Below, in pieces: positions 25,338-35,120 of a stretch of 63,208 nucleotides of DNA. The position numbers and the translations under genes were made by a program. Source of the DNA: Anaeromicrobium sediminis. GTDB lineage: Bacteria; Bacillota; Clostridia; Peptostreptococcales; Thermotaleaceae. Every line of letters starts with the position of its first letter. Positions within the stretch are counted from its first letter, which is position 1. Under the pieces are notes generated by a model. It was given only the letters and a program-made list of their open reading frames with translations, searched no databases and was not told the origin of the DNA. The stretch covers positions 1 to 63,208 of the forward strand of contig NZ_NIBG01000025.1 of NCBI RefSeq assembly GCF_002270055.1. Reading direction: 5' to 3'.

Positions 25338-25667
25338 GTGTTTGTATTTAACAATGAAGTAGAGAAAGTAGATCTAGCTGAAGGTAAGTCTAGGAAGATA
25401 CTAGCTAGAGGTGGAAATATGATGCTTGTGGAAGGCAAGTTTGAAAAGGGATCGGGAATGCCTAATTGTCATACTCATGAGCATGAGCAAATAACTTATG
25501 TAACCAAGGGCAGTGTGGAGTTTGTCTGTGATGGAGAAACTAAGATCTTGAATGAAGGGGATAGCATTTATGTGGCTCCTAATTTAGAACATACTGTATC
25601 TAAAGCTTTTGAGGACTCCATTGTACTTGACATATTTGCACCTCAGAGGGAAGATTTCTTGAAATAG
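25338..25667 (+). CDS. Cupin-domain protein
   Basis: A single-domain 109-residue cupin. Motif 1 is CHTHEHEQITYVTKGSVEF (about 44-62) with the expected histidine and glutamate metal ligands. Motif 2 is EGDSIYVAPNLEHTV (about 74-88), ending in the third histidine. A GTG at 25338 follows AGGGGGAGTAAAA; the longer frame from a TTG at 25320 has no ribosome-binding site. It is 70 bp after trpB without an obvious terminator between, so partial read-through is possible. Substrate unknown. Confidence 0.82.
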   Translation: MFVFNNEVEKVDLAEGKSRKILARGGNMMLVEGKFEKGSGMPNCHTHEHEQITYVTKGSVEFVCDGETKILNEGDSIYVAPNLEHTVSKAFEDSIVLDIFAPQREDFLK

Positions 25668-25680
25668 AATAGAAGACTAA

Positions 25681-25760
25681 AAAGAGCCTGTTAAAGTCCA
25701 TGTGAAATATTAGATTAGTGTCTAACATTTGTGGTGTACTTTATAACAGGCTCTTTTTTT
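25681..25760 (+). terminator. Long-hairpin terminator after the cupin gene
   Basis: AAAGAGCCTGTTA (25681-25693) pairs with TAACAGGCTCTTT (25743-25755), then T residues. The arms continue as a partly paired stem (AAGT/ACTT, then TTAGA with TCTAA around a TTAGTG loop at 25710-25725), about 75 nt in all. The rest of the gap to 25979 has no convincing gene. Confidence 0.7.
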
Positions 25761-25979
25761 CTTGGTGAAAGTAATTTTTTTCCTATGCCTATGTATAAAA
25801 AAAAATCAAAAATCCATAATATAGTTAGACGATATGGAAAAATGATGAAAAAATTCAGAAAATTTACAAAAAGAAATAGATTGAAAAGGAGGAATTTTCA
25901 GAAAAATATAGAATAGATATATTTAGAGTGCATTTGTCATTTTGAACCACATCATAATATAGGCGAGGGGGAAGTCATT

Positions 25980-28046
25980 ATGAAGCAATACTTAAGTGAT
26001 AAAATAAGAAATGTAGCGTTACTTGGTCATGGAGGCTGTGGAAAAACTGTCTTAACTGAAGCTATGCTATATACAACAAAAGTTAACAATAGAATTGGAA
26101 AAACTGAAGATGGAAATACCGTTTCTGACTTTAATAAACAAGAGATTGATAGACAATTATCTATTAGTACGAGTCTAATTCCTATTGAATGGAAAGAGAA
26201 TAAATATAATATATTAGACACCCCAGGATATTTTGACTTTGTAGGAGAAGTAAATGGAGCCTTAAGAATAGCAGGAGGAGCGGTAATTGTTATAGACGCA
26301 TCTTCTGGAGTAGAAGTTGGTACAGAAAAGGCATGGAAGTACTTAGCTAAAAGAAAGATGCCAAGAATAGTTTATATTAACAAGATGGATAAAGATAACG
26401 TTAATTATGATAAGATTATAAATCAATTAAGAGAACATTTTGGAAAGGCTATAGCACCATTTGCTATACCACTAGGAACTGATAATGGTTTAAGAGGTTT
26501 AGTCAATGTGGCAGATATGGTTGCTAGAGAGTATAATGGAAAAGAATGTGTAGATGCTCCTATTAAGGAAGAATGGTTAGAAAGAATTCAGCCAATTAGA
26601 GAAATGCTTATAGAGTCTGTTGCAGAAAGTGACGAAGAATTAATGGAGAAATACTTTGAAGGTGAAGAATTCACTGAAGAAGAAATTCATAAGGGCCTTA
26701 GAAAAGGAGTACTTGCAGGAGATATTGTTCCTGTATTAGTAGGTTCTGCCGTGAACAACATAGGAACGCATACTCTTCTTAATATGATAGAGGATTATAT
26801 GCCTAATCCTAAGGATATGGCAGCTTACGAAGGGATTCACCCTGAGAATGAAGAGTCATTGATTAGAGAAATTAAACCTAGTGAACCATTTTCTTCATTA
26901 ATATTTAAGACTGTAGTTGATCCATATGTTGGAAAAATTTCTCTTATGAAGATTATATCTGGTGAATTAAATTCTGATATGGAAGTATATAATCCAGATA
27001 AAGAGGAACTAGAGAAAATAGGTCATATATTTACCCTAAGAGGTAAAAAACAAATAGATGTTAAAAAGGCCATAGCTGGTGATATAGTGGCCGTATCAAA
27101 ATTAGAGTATGCTTCTACTGGAGATACTTTATGTGATAAAAATAATCAAATTAAGTATAAAAATATTTTCTTCCCACAGCCTACTTTATACATGGCAATT
27201 GAGCCAAAGTCTAAAGGGGATGAGGAAAAGATAGGAACTGGATTACATAAATTAATGGAAGAGGATCCAACTTTTATAGTACAAAGAAATAAGGAAACTC
27301 GTCAAACATTAATTGGTGGCCAAGGAGATATGCATATAAATGTTATAACTGCTAAATTAAAGGAAAAGTTTGGTGTGGATGTAACATTAGCTGATCCTAA
27401 GATTCCTTATAGAGAAACTATAAAGGGTAAAGCCGATGTGCAAGGTAAGCATAAGAAACAATCTGGTGGACATGGTCAATATGGAGATGTAAAAATAAAA
27501 TTTGAGCCTGCAAATGAGGATTTCGTATTTGAAGAAAAAATCTTTGGAGGATCTGTGCCTAAAAACTACATACCAGCTGTTGAAAAGGGATTAAAAGACT
27601 GTATGGAATCTGGAGTGTTAGCAGGATTCCCAGTTGTTAATATGAGAGCTACCTTATATGATGGTTCTTACCATGATGTGGATTCATCTGAGATGGCATT
27701 TAAAATAGCTGCATCCTTAGCATTTAAAAAGGGTATGGAACAAGCTACTCCTGTATTACTAGAGCCTATTATGAAGGTGGAAGTAATAATGCCAGATGAT
27801 TACATGGGTGACATTATGGGTGATATGAACAAGCGTAGAGGTAGAATATTAGGTATGGAGCCAAGTGGGGATGGAAATCAAAAGGTTATAGCAGAAGCTC
27901 CTCAATCTGAATTATTTAAATATGCCATAGATTTAAGATCTATGACTCAAGCAAGGGGAAGCTTTACTATGGAATTTGTTAGATATGACGAAGTACCAAT
28001 GCATTTAAGTGAAAAGATTATCCAAAGCTATAAAGAAGACAAATAA
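25980..28046 (+). CDS. Elongation factor G-like GTPase
   Basis: A 688-residue, five-domain translation GTPase: G1 GHGGCGKT (about 17-24), a TSLIPIEW switch I region, G3 DTPGYFDF (about 79), G4 NKMD (about 134), and a domain IV with SGGHGQYGDVKI near 495. It belongs to the divergent EF-G-like branch that many clostridia carry beside canonical fusA. Whether it drives translocation, ribosome recycling or stress functions is unknown. GGCGAGGGGGAAGTCATT lies before the ATG. Monocistronic, away from the str operon, which supports a secondary copy rather than the housekeeping EF-G. Confidence 0.9.
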   Translation: MKQYLSDKIRNVALLGHGGCGKTVLTEAMLYTTKVNNRIGKTEDGNTVSDFNKQEIDRQLSISTSLIPIEWKENKYNILDTPGYFDFVGEVNGALRIAGGAVIVIDASSGVEVGTEKAWKYLAKRKMPRIVYINKMDKDNVNYDKIINQLREHFGKAIAPFAIPLGTDNGLRGLVNVADMVAREYNGKECVDAPIKEEWLERIQPIREMLIESVAESDEELMEKYFEGEEFTEEEIHKGLRKGVLAGDIVPVLVGSAVNNIGTHTLLNMIEDYMPNPKDMAAYEGIHPENEESLIREIKPSEPFSSLIFKTVVDPYVGKISLMKIISGELNSDMEVYNPDKEELEKIGHIFTLRGKKQIDVKKAIAGDIVAVSKLEYASTGDTLCDKNNQIKYKNIFFPQPTLYMAIEPKSKGDEEKIGTGLHKLMEEDPTFIVQRNKETRQTLIGGQGDMHINVITAKLKEKFGVDVTLADPKIPYRETIKGKADVQGKHKKQSGGHGQYGDVKIKFEPANEDFVFEEKIFGGSVPKNYIPAVEKGLKDCMESGVLAGFPVVNMRATLYDGSYHDVDSSEMAFKIAASLAFKKGMEQATPVLLEPIMKVEVIMPDDYMGDIMGDMNKRRGRILGMEPSGDGNQKVIAEAPQSELFKYAIDLRSMTQARGSFTMEFVRYDEVPMHLSEKIIQSYKEDK

Positions 28047-28052
28047 ATACTT

Positions 28053-28084
28053 AGACGGTGATTATTAAATCACCGTCTTTTTAA
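28053..28084 (+). terminator. Terminator of the EF-G-like gene
   Basis: GACGGTGA (28054-28061) pairs with TCACCGTC (28070-28077) followed by TTTTT. Confidence 0.8.
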
Positions 28085-28102
28085 GGACATAAGGAGGTTA
28101 TT

Positions 28103-28666
28103 ATGGATAGAAAATTTGCCATAAGTTTATTGGAAAAGCATGTAACTACACCTCATATTATTAAGCATTCCTATGCTGTAGAGGCAGTTATGAGAAGCCT
28201 GGCTAATAAGCTTGGGTCACAAGATGAAGAAAAATGGGCAATGGCAGGATTGCTCCACGATTTAGACAATGACACAGTAGATTGGAAAAGTGACATGTCC
28301 CTTCATGGTCCAAAAACTATAGAACTTTTGAAAGAAAATGATTTTGGAACAGAGGATATGTACAGGGCCATATTAGCTCATAATCCTTTAAATGGAAGTA
28401 GAATAGAAAGTGATTTTGAAAGGGCTCTATATGCGGCAGATCCAATAACTGGTTTTATAACGGCTATAGCTTTAGTCTATCCAGACAAGAAACTATCTAG
28501 TGTTAAATTAAAATCTATTACAAAGAGAATGAAAGAAACTAGATTTGCAGCAGGAGCAAATAGACAAGCTATGAAGTCTATAGAAAAATTAGGAATAAGC
28601 TTTAATGATTTTGCCCAATTATCCCTAGATGCCATGAGAGAAATAAGTGATACATTAGCACTATAA
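28103..28666 (+). CDS. HD-domain phosphohydrolase
   Basis: A 187-residue cytosolic HD-superfamily protein with HSYAVEAVMRSLA (about 22-34) and GLLHDLDND (about 49-57); a third histidine in LAHNP (about 92-96) completes a metal site. It resembles the small YqeK/HDIG-type hydrolases common in Firmicutes. The substrate, likely a nucleotide, is not predictable. AAGGAGG lies before the ATG. It has its own terminator and no functional link to the EF-G-like gene is visible. Confidence 0.85.
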   Translation: MDRKFAISLLEKHVTTPHIIKHSYAVEAVMRSLANKLGSQDEEKWAMAGLLHDLDNDTVDWKSDMSLHGPKTIELLKENDFGTEDMYRAILAHNPLNGSRIESDFERALYAADPITGFITAIALVYPDKKLSSVKLKSITKRMKETRFAAGANRQAMKSIEKLGISFNDFAQLSLDAMREISDTLAL

Positions 28667-28696
28667 AAAACGGTGATTTTTATCACCGTTTTTTAC
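28665..28696 (+). terminator. Terminator of the HD hydrolase
   Basis: A 13-bp stem AAAAAACGGTGAT with ATCACCGTTTTTT (28665-28677 with 28682-28694). Confidence 0.85.
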
Positions 28697-28751
28697 ATAG
28701 AAATGATATAATTTAAAATAAATACTACGTGCTATAGGAGATGAGAAAAAA

Positions 28752-30149
28752 ATGAAATTTATAGAGACGTTAGCCTTTATTGCAATAATGGTTATAATTG
28801 TATTATTTCCTAGTTCTTCTTATGCCAATGAAGAAATGTCCATGCAAGATGCACTAGATGAATTGGAAGAGTTTATGGATGAAAATTTTAATAAGGATAT
28901 AAAAAGAGATTATAAGACTACAATTAGTTTTGATTCTGAAAATAACAAATTTGAAATAAATGTGGAAAATGAAAATGAGACCATGAGATTCTTAATAGAT
29001 GATGAAGTTTATAATTATAGATATAGGGATAAAAATGATGATAAAATTCTTCCTAATATAACTATGGAAGAAGGAAAAGAAATAGCAGATGAATTTTTAA
29101 AGAGAAACATAGGCAATAGATTTTATAATTTAAGATTAAAGGACGATGTTATAATAGGTTCTCAATTGGATAATTATGTATTTTGGTATAAAGAATATAT
29201 GAATGATGTAGAGGTAGATAGAAGTTTTGTAATGGTATATGTGGATGGAAATACTAAAGAGATAACTTATTATGACAAGGAACTAAAAAAATATGATTCA
29301 GTAGATAAAGTGAAAAAAATAATAAATGAAGATGATGCTAAGAAAGTATTAAAAGATAATCTACATATGAAATTGATTAAAGAAGGTGAAGATTATATAT
29401 ACATACCCATGTTTGGATATGATGCTCACCTGGTAGATGCCAAGACTGGAGAGTATAAAAATCTTTATAAGGAGATTATAGACTCGGAAGGGTTTGAATG
29501 TGGATCTATTGAAAATATTATTAACAGGGAAAGGGCAACGGAAATATATTTTAATAACTTGGAATTGAGTATGAAATATATACTTGAAGAAGAAAATTTG
29601 AAATTAGCATATTCTATAAAAAGTCCTGAAAAAATAAATGGAGTAGATGGACGGTTAATTAAGGAAAATGATCGTGAGGAAGAAGATGTACATTTAGAAG
29701 AAGATATATACTTAGGAGAAGATGTATATAAAAAAGAATTAGAAATATTATATCTTAGAAACATAATAGATAAGGATTATAATTTAGAGACAAGCCCTAC
29801 TCGTGGAGAAGTAATAAAATTAATGTCTAAAATATTGGGAAGTAGAATACTCTATATGGGGGACGAAATAGAAGTATTATGTACGGATGTAACTAGGGAT
29901 GATCCTTATTATGAATATGTACAAAATGCCATAAAGGATAATATTATTGAAAACAAAGAAGAAGAATTGAAACTAAATGAAGAGATAAACTTAGAAGAAA
30001 TAAAAGAAATGATTTTATATAGTATAGAATCTCAATCCAGAGCAGAGAGATATAAAGAAGTAACATTAAATATATTTGGTAAATATGATAATAAAGAATT
30101 TAATAATAGGGATTTAGCGTATATACTATATAATATTTTTTCTAAATAG
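28752..30149 (+). CDS. Secreted YcdB/YcdC-type protein with degenerate SLH-like C-terminus
   Basis: A 465-residue exported protein: signal peptide about 1-25 ending in SSSYANE, then PepSY-like YcdB/YcdC units at about 80-190 (NITMEEGKEIADEFL) and 190-300 (INEDDAKKVLKDNL). An acidic linker DREEEDVHLEEDIYLGED follows, then a tail (about 330-465) resembling degenerate S-layer homology repeats (TSPTRGEVIKLMSKILG). It is similar in plan to the 732-residue protein at 54870. YcdB/C domains are thought to bind or inhibit at the cell envelope; function here is unknown. GGAGATGAG precedes the ATG. Confidence 0.75.
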   Translation: MKFIETLAFIAIMVIIVLFPSSSYANEEMSMQDALDELEEFMDENFNKDIKRDYKTTISFDSENNKFEINVENENETMRFLIDDEVYNYRYRDKNDDKILPNITMEEGKEIADEFLKRNIGNRFYNLRLKDDVIIGSQLDNYVFWYKEYMNDVEVDRSFVMVYVDGNTKEITYYDKELKKYDSVDKVKKIINEDDAKKVLKDNLHMKLIKEGEDYIYIPMFGYDAHLVDAKTGEYKNLYKEIIDSEGFECGSIENIINRERATEIYFNNLELSMKYILEEENLKLAYSIKSPEKINGVDGRLIKENDREEEDVHLEEDIYLGEDVYKKELEILYLRNIIDKDYNLETSPTRGEVIKLMSKILGSRILYMGDEIEVLCTDVTRDDPYYEYVQNAIKDNIIENKEEELKLNEEINLEEIKEMILYSIESQSRAERYKEVTLNIFGKYDNKEFNNRDLAYILYNIFSK

Positions 30150-30156
30150 CTAGAGT

Positions 30157-30191
30157 AAAAAAGGACATAACGAAAGTTAGTCCTTTTTTAC
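30157..30191 (+). terminator. Terminator of the YcdB-type gene
   Basis: AAAAAAGGAC pairs with GTCCTTTTTT, with TAAC/GTTA continuing the stem around a GAAA loop. Confidence 0.7.
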
Positions 30192-30240
30192 TTATTCGGA
30201 AATTACAAATTTAAACAACTGTAGATTAGTAAAAAAGGAT

Positions 30241-30366
30241 AAGGGGGTGTGGGGGAAGAATTCCCCTGCCTCTTTAAAGGAAGGTGTTCAGATTGCGATA
30301 GCATACGCCTGCGGGAACCATAGGGTTCCATAACGAATCATACAAAGTATGACTTTTTTATTTTAT
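30241..30366 (+). repeat. Two-copy structured element, copy A
   Basis: About 125 bp matching 54665-54789 with one indel and about 81% identity over the first 79 columns (hand count). It contains a GGGGAA/TTCCCC hairpin (30255-30266), a CCTCTTTAAAGG-type hairpin (30269-30285), the conserved TCAGATTGCGATAGCA, a GGGAACC/GGTTCC hairpin (about 30313-30329) and a final TCATAC/GTATGA hairpin with six T residues (30338-30359). It looks like an independent small RNA with its own terminator. No known riboswitch or RNA family was recognised. It lies between the YcdB-type gene and the ctsR promoter. Confidence 0.7.
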
Positions 30367-30434
30367 TAAATTTTATTTTTGGAAATAATAGAGATAGTTC
30401 CAAATCGCAACCTAAAAATTGGAAAAGCATAGGG

Positions 30435-30463
30435 TTGATAAAATAAAAAATATATTTTATAAT
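30435..30463 (+). promoter_or_regulatory. Promoter of the ctsR operon
   Basis: TTGATA (30435-30440), 17-bp spacer, TATAAT (30458-30463), immediately upstream of the CtsR operator. Confidence 0.85.
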
Positions 30464-30471
30464 TATATTAA

Positions 30472-30488
30472 AGTCAAAGAAAGTCAAA
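30472..30488 (+). promoter_or_regulatory. CtsR operator
   Basis: A perfect heptad direct repeat AGTCAAAGAAAGTCAAA with a 3-base spacer, matching the known CtsR box (RGTCAAANANRGTCAAA). It starts about 9 bp after the -10 box, over the transcription start, so CtsR should autorepress the operon. Confidence 0.95.
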
Positions 30489-30502
30489 AATGGAGTGATC
30501 AT

Positions 30503-30970
30503 ATGGCACGCATAAGTGATATTATAGAAGTATTTATAAAGGAATTATTAGAAGAAGCAAATAACAGTGCAATAGAAATACAAAGAAATGAGTTAGCCAA
30601 TTATTTTAAGTGTGCACCATCTCAAATAAATTATGTTCTCACTACTAGGTTTAGTTTGGATAAGGGATACATAGTAGAGAGTAGACGAGGTGGAGGAGGC
30701 CATATAAAAATAGTTCAAACTAATATGGATAAAGAAAATTTTATCAAATTAATACTCCATGAAATAGGAACCTCCATTTCTGCTATGAAAGCTAGGTCTG
30801 TAATAAGTGTATTAAGAGACAAAAAATTTATTACAGATAGGGAAGCTCATATTATGACTTCAGCCATAAGTGATAGAAGTTTAATTACTCCTATGAATAT
30901 AAAGGATGAAGTTAGGGCTAATATTATAAAGGGGATGATTATATCTCTTATAAACTTTAATGGGAGGTAA
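30503..30970 (+). CDS. ctsR: Transcriptional repressor CtsR
   Basis: A class III heat-shock repressor of clp genes. The 155-residue protein starts MARISDIIEVFIK, followed by the winged helix-turn-helix with NYVLTTRFSLDKGYIVESRR and the glycine-rich wing RRGGGGHIKI (about 62-71). The C-terminal dimer and McsB-contact domain is complete. The start at 30503 follows TGGAGTGATC; the frame is open back to a TTG at 30419 but that would run through the promoter and operator. It is the first gene of ctsR-mcsA-mcsB-clpC. Confidence 0.97.
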   Translation: MARISDIIEVFIKELLEEANNSAIEIQRNELANYFKCAPSQINYVLTTRFSLDKGYIVESRRGGGGHIKIVQTNMDKENFIKLILHEIGTSISAMKARSVISVLRDKKFITDREAHIMTSAISDRSLITPMNIKDEVRANIIKGMIISLINFNGR

Positions 30971-30974
30971 TATT

Positions 30975-31484
30975 ATGCTTTGTGAAAACTGTAATGAAAG
31001 AACAGCCACAGTGCACCTTACTAAAATTATGAATAATAAAAAAACAGAAATACATTTATGTGAACTATGTGCAAAGGAATCACAAAAGATGACCATGGAT
31101 ACTCCCTTTTCTATAAATAGTTTTTTAACTAGTATATTAGATTCAATACAAGATTCTCCATTAAAAGTGGACTATATCCAAACTACAGAGTGTGATCATT
31201 GTAAAATGACTTATTCTCAGTTTAAGAACCTAGGAAGACTTGGATGTAGTCATTGCTATGATGCTTTTAAAGTTAAATTAAACCCCCTCATAAAAAGAGT
31301 TCAAGGCCATGAAAAACATGTGGGTAAAATACCTGAAAAAATTGGTGGAGATTTTATAATTAAAAGAGAAATAAATGAATTGAAGAAACAATTAAGCAAA
31401 TCCATAGATAAAGAAGAATTTGAGCAGGCTGCTGTATTAAGGGATAAAATAAGAGATTTAGAAAAGAGATTAAAAGGGGAGTAG
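30975..31484 (+). CDS. mcsA: McsA, zinc-binding activator of McsB
   Basis: A 169-residue protein with two zinc-finger pairs: CENCNERTATVH with CELCAKE (residues 3-40) and CDHCKMTYSQFKNLGRLGCS with CYDAF (about 73-98), then a C-terminal UVR motif (KEEFEQAAVLRDKIRDLEKR, about 143-162). It activates the arginine kinase McsB and modulates CtsR. GGGAGG is 7 bases before the ATG at 30975. A longer frame from 30960 would start inside the ribosome-binding site. It begins 4 bp after ctsR. Confidence 0.95.
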   Translation: MLCENCNERTATVHLTKIMNNKKTEIHLCELCAKESQKMTMDTPFSINSFLTSILDSIQDSPLKVDYIQTTECDHCKMTYSQFKNLGRLGCSHCYDAFKVKLNPLIKRVQGHEKHVGKIPEKIGGDFIIKREINELKKQLSKSIDKEEFEQAAVLRDKIRDLEKRLKGE

Positions 31485-31493
31485 GTGATTAAT

Positions 31494-32498
31494 ATGACTA
31501 AATGGATAGATTGTAGTGGACCAGATGAAGATGTGGTTATAAGCAGCCGAATTAGGCTTGCAAGGAATATAGAGAACATTCCTTTTCCCATAGCCCTCAC
31601 AGATAAAAGCCAACAGCAAGTTTATGATGAAATAAATAAGAATATTGGTGAAGATCCCTATGAGTTAAAGCTTATGAAGGAAATGACAGATGAAGATAAA
31701 TGTATACTAGTAGAAAAGCATCTAATAAGTCCTAGCTTAGTAGAATCTAGCTATGGAGGAGTATTATTAAACCAAGACCAATCCATAAGTGTCATGATAA
31801 ATGAAGAAGATCATATAAGGATTCAATCCATACTTCCAGGATTCCAACTAGATGACACATATGAATTAGCAGATAAAACAGATGACAAGTTAGAAAGCAA
31901 TATAAGATACTCCTATGATGAGAGACTTGGATATTTAACTTCTTGCCCAACTAATGTGGGAACGGGCATGAGAGCATCTGTAATGGTTCATCTACCAGGA
32001 ATTACTATTACCGATTATATATCAAGAGTATTTCAAGCAGCAAATCAAATGGGTTTGGCAATTAGGGGCATATATGGAGAAGGAACTAAGTTTTTAGGTA
32101 ATATATATCAAATATCCAATCAGCTTACATTAGGTAGAAGTGAAAAGGAAATAATAGAGAATTTAAAACATGTAACAAGACAAATTATTGAAAAGGAAAG
32201 GAACATAAGAAAACAACTTCTTCAAGATAATAAGATTCAATTAGAAGATAAAATCTATCGTTCTTTAGGAATATTAACCCATGCAAGAGTATTACAAGAA
32301 GTAGAATGTATGAAATTAATATCTAATTTAAGATTAGGTGTATTTTTGGACATAATAAAAGATATAGATTCATCCTTAATCAATAAAATGATTATTATGA
32401 CTCAGACTCCTTATATAAAGACATTAATTAATACAGAAGATATTAACCTTATAAATACCAAGAGGTCAGAAATAGTTAGAAATTTATTAAGGACATAA
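31494..32498 (+). CDS. mcsB: Protein arginine kinase McsB
   Basis: It phosphorylates arginines of CtsR and of proteins destined for ClpCP. The 334-residue protein has the guanidino-kinase core: VVISSRIRLARN (about 17-28), EEDHIRIQS (about 103) and LTSCPTNVGTGMRASVMVHL (about 145-164) with the catalytic cysteine loop. ATG at 31494 is preferred over a GTG at 31485 because of the spacing from GGGGAGTAGGTG. It is fused translationally to the operon, 9 bp after mcsA and 15 bp before clpC. Confidence 0.95.
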   Translation: MTKWIDCSGPDEDVVISSRIRLARNIENIPFPIALTDKSQQQVYDEINKNIGEDPYELKLMKEMTDEDKCILVEKHLISPSLVESSYGGVLLNQDQSISVMINEEDHIRIQSILPGFQLDDTYELADKTDDKLESNIRYSYDERLGYLTSCPTNVGTGMRASVMVHLPGITITDYISRVFQAANQMGLAIRGIYGEGTKFLGNIYQISNQLTLGRSEKEIIENLKHVTRQIIEKERNIRKQLLQDNKIQLEDKIYRSLGILTHARVLQEVECMKLISNLRLGVFLDIIKDIDSSLINKMIIMTQTPYIKTLINTEDINLINTKRSEIVRNLLRT

Positions 32499-32513
32499 TT
32501 GGAGGTGAATAAC

Positions 32514-34943
32514 ATGGATATTTTTGCTAAATTTACTCAAAAGGCTCAACGAGCCGTATTGCTAGCTCAAAAATCAGCCGAAAATTTCAAACATAAGTAT
32601 GTGGGAACAGAACATATACTCATAGGTCTTTTAAAAGAAGATACGGGAGCTGCTTATAAGTCCCTAACTAATTTAGGAATAAAAGCTTCCACCGTTGAAG
32701 AGAAGATAGAAAGGCTTATAGGTAGTGGAGATAATACTTTCACTAAATTATTAGGATTCACTCCTAGAAGTAAAAAGGTATTTGAACTTAGTATAGTGGA
32801 AGCTAGAAGACTTGGTCATAATTATGTGGGAACAGAACATATACTACTAGGTCTATTAAAAGAAGGAGAAGGAATTGGGGCTAGACTTTTATTAGATGCA
32901 GGATTGGGAATTCCTAAAGTTAGAAATGAAATAATGAAATTCCTAGGGAATCAAAATGGCAATTTAAAGGAAGATCCTTATCAGGTCGAAAAGAATACTC
33001 CGACCTTAAATGAATATGGAAGAGATTTAACAGATATGGCTAAGGAAGATAAATTAGATCCAGTTATTGGTAGGGAAAAGGAAATTGAAAGGGTAGTTCA
33101 AATTTTAAGTAGAAGAACTAAGAACAATCCATGTTTAATAGGAGAACCAGGAGTAGGTAAAACGGCTATAGCTGAAGGTCTAGCTCAAAAGATAATGGAA
33201 GGAAACATACCAGAAATATTAAGGGGAAAAAGGGTAGTAACTCTAGATTTAGCATCTATGATAGCAGGAGCTAAGTATAGGGGAGAATTTGAAGACAGAT
33301 TAAAAAGGGTAATGGAAGAACTTAGAAAAGCTCAAAATGTAATCCTATTCATAGATGAAATGCACAATATAATTGGAGCAGGAGGAGCAGAAGGAGCCAT
33401 AGATGCATCAAATATTTTAAAGCCTGCCCTAGCACGTGGTGAACTTCAAACAATTGGAGCTACCACTCTAGATGAATATAGAAAGCATGTGGAGAAGGAC
33501 TCTGCTTTAGAAAGAAGATTTCAACCTATAACTATAGAGGAACCAACCATAGATGAAACTATAGAAATCTTAAAGGGACTTAGAGATAAGTATGAAGCCC
33601 ATCATAGGGTTAAAATAACTGATAGTGCCCTAAAAGCCTGTTCAGAACTTTCTAGTAGATATATAACAGATAGATTTTTGCCAGATAAAGCAGTAGATTT
33701 AATGGACGAAGCTGCATCTAAAATAAGGCTTAAGATAGCTACTCAACCACCAGAACTGAAAGAGTTAGAAGAAAAAATAGAAATATTATGTAAAGAAAAG
33801 GAAGCGGCTGTTAGTCAACAGGATTTTGAAAGGGCAGCCTTCGTAAGGGATAAGGAAAGGTCTGCTAAGGAAGAATTAGAAAATAGAAAAACAGATTGGA
33901 AGAAATATCAAGCTAGTGGAATAGTTACAGAAGAAGAAATTGCGCAAACCGTATCAGATTGGACAGGAGTTCCCGTTAAAAAATTGGCTCAAGAAGAGTC
34001 ACAAAGACTTCTAAGTATGGAAGATATTCTTCATAAAAGGGTAATAGGTCAAGACGAAGCAGTAAAGGCTGTGTCTAGGGCTGTAAAAAGGGCTAGAGTA
34101 GGTCTTAAAGATCCTAAAAAACCAATAGGGTCCTTTGTGTTCCTCGGTCCTACAGGTGTGGGAAAAACAGAATTATCAAAGGCCTTAGCTGAAAGTTTAT
34201 TTGGTGATGAGGATAGTATAGTTAGGGTAGATATGTCTGAATATATGGAAAAGCATGCCGTATCTAGATTAGTAGGTTCACCTCCAGGATATATAGGGCA
34301 TGATGAAGGCGGACAATTGACAGAGGCTGTGAGAAGAAAGCCCTATAGTGTAGTGTTATTTGATGAAATAGAAAAGGCCCATCCAGATGTATTTAATATA
34401 TTACTTCAAATATTAGATGATGGAAGATTAACTGATTCTAAAGGAAAAGTAGTAGATTTTAAAAACACAGTTATAATAATGACTTCAAATGTGGGTGCCC
34501 ATACTATTAAAAAGCAAAAGACACTTGGCTTTGCTGGGTTAGTAGAAGATGAAAAGAAAAATGAATATGAGAAGATGAAAGAAAATGTTATGATAGAATT
34601 AAAGAGAAAGTTTAGACCAGAGTTTTTAAATAGGATAGATGACATAATAGTGTTCCATCAATTATATGAAGAGGACATATTAAAGATAGTAGATCTAATG
34701 GTGGAAAATTTAAAGGAAAGAATGGAAAGCTTAGGAATAGGTATGGATATAACTGCTCCTGCTAAAAAGCTTTTAGGAGAAGAAGGCTATGATAAAGAAT
34801 ATGGAGCCAGACCCCTTAAAAGAACTATCACTAAATTATTAGAAGATGGATTGTCAGAAGAGTTATTAAAAGGCACTATCTCAAGTGGAGATATGGTAGT
34901 TGTAAAAGTGGAAAATGGAAAAATTGCTTTTAAGAAAAAATAA
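32514..34943 (+). CDS. clpC: ATP-dependent Clp protease ATPase subunit ClpC
   Basis: A Hsp100 unfoldase that feeds ClpP and recognises phosphoarginine. The 809-residue protein has two N-terminal Clp repeats (about 1-145, each with YVGTEHIL), AAA1 with [13 protein letters not shown] (about 207), a UVR/middle segment (about 415-455, [15 protein letters not shown]), AAA2 with [13 protein letters not shown] (about 543) and a ClpP-docking C-terminal domain. The ATG at 32514 follows TTGGAGGTGAATAAC; a TTG at 32499 belongs to that ribosome-binding site. It closes the CtsR operon. An imperfect hairpin at 34953-34987 follows but lacks a strong T-run. Confidence 0.97.
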   Translation: MDIFAKFTQKAQRAVLLAQKSAENFKHKYVGTEHILIGLLKEDTGAAYKSLTNLGIKASTVEEKIERLIGSGDNTFTKLLGFTPRSKKVFELSIVEARRLGHNYVGTEHILLGLLKEGEGIGARLLLDAGLGIPKVRNEIMKFLGNQNGNLKEDPYQVEKNTPTLNEYGRDLTDMAKEDKLDPVIGREKEIERVVQILSRRTKNNPCLIGEPGVGKTAIAEGLAQKIMEGNIPEILRGKRVVTLDLASMIAGAKYRGEFEDRLKRVMEELRKAQNVILFIDEMHNIIGAGGAEGAIDASNILKPALARGELQTIGATTLDEYRKHVEKDSALERRFQPITIEEPTIDETIEILKGLRDKYEAHHRVKITDSALKACSELSSRYITDRFLPDKAVDLMDEAASKIRLKIATQPPELKELEEKIEILCKEKEAAVSQQDFERAAFVRDKERSAKEELENRKTDWKKYQASGIVTEEEIAQTVSDWTGVPVKKLAQEESQRLLSMEDILHKRVIGQDEAVKAVSRAVKRARVGLKDPKKPIGSFVFLGPTGVGKTELSKALAESLFGDEDSIVRVDMSEYMEKHAVSRLVGSPPGYIGHDEGGQLTEAVRRKPYSVVLFDEIEKAHPDVFNILLQILDDGRLTDSKGKVVDFKNTVIIMTSNVGAHTIKKQKTLGFAGLVEDEKKNEYEKMKENVMIELKRKFRPEFLNRIDDIIVFHQLYEEDILKIVDLMVENLKERMESLGIGMDITAPAKKLLGEEGYDKEYGARPLKRTITKLLEDGLSEELLKGTISSGDMVVVKVENGKIAFKKK

Positions 34944-35120
34944 GACCTTAATTAGGAAGGTTAGATAATAAATATCTAACCTACCTAATAATTCTATCTT
35001 AAGAAAAACTTAAACTATTATACCTATTTAAAATAGCCAAGCATAATTGTTTAAACACTATATTTATGTTAATATAAAAAAGTGAAGAGCAATTCAATAA
35101 AATGACGAGGGGAATATTGT

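Noticed and set aside
25731-25916. 61-codon plus-strand frame before the EF-G-like gene
   Set aside because: Starts inside the terminator hairpin, no ribosome-binding site, low-complexity basic sequence.
34953-34987. Terminator of clpC
   Set aside because: A long imperfect hairpin is present but there is no T-run, so it is not listed as an intrinsic terminator.
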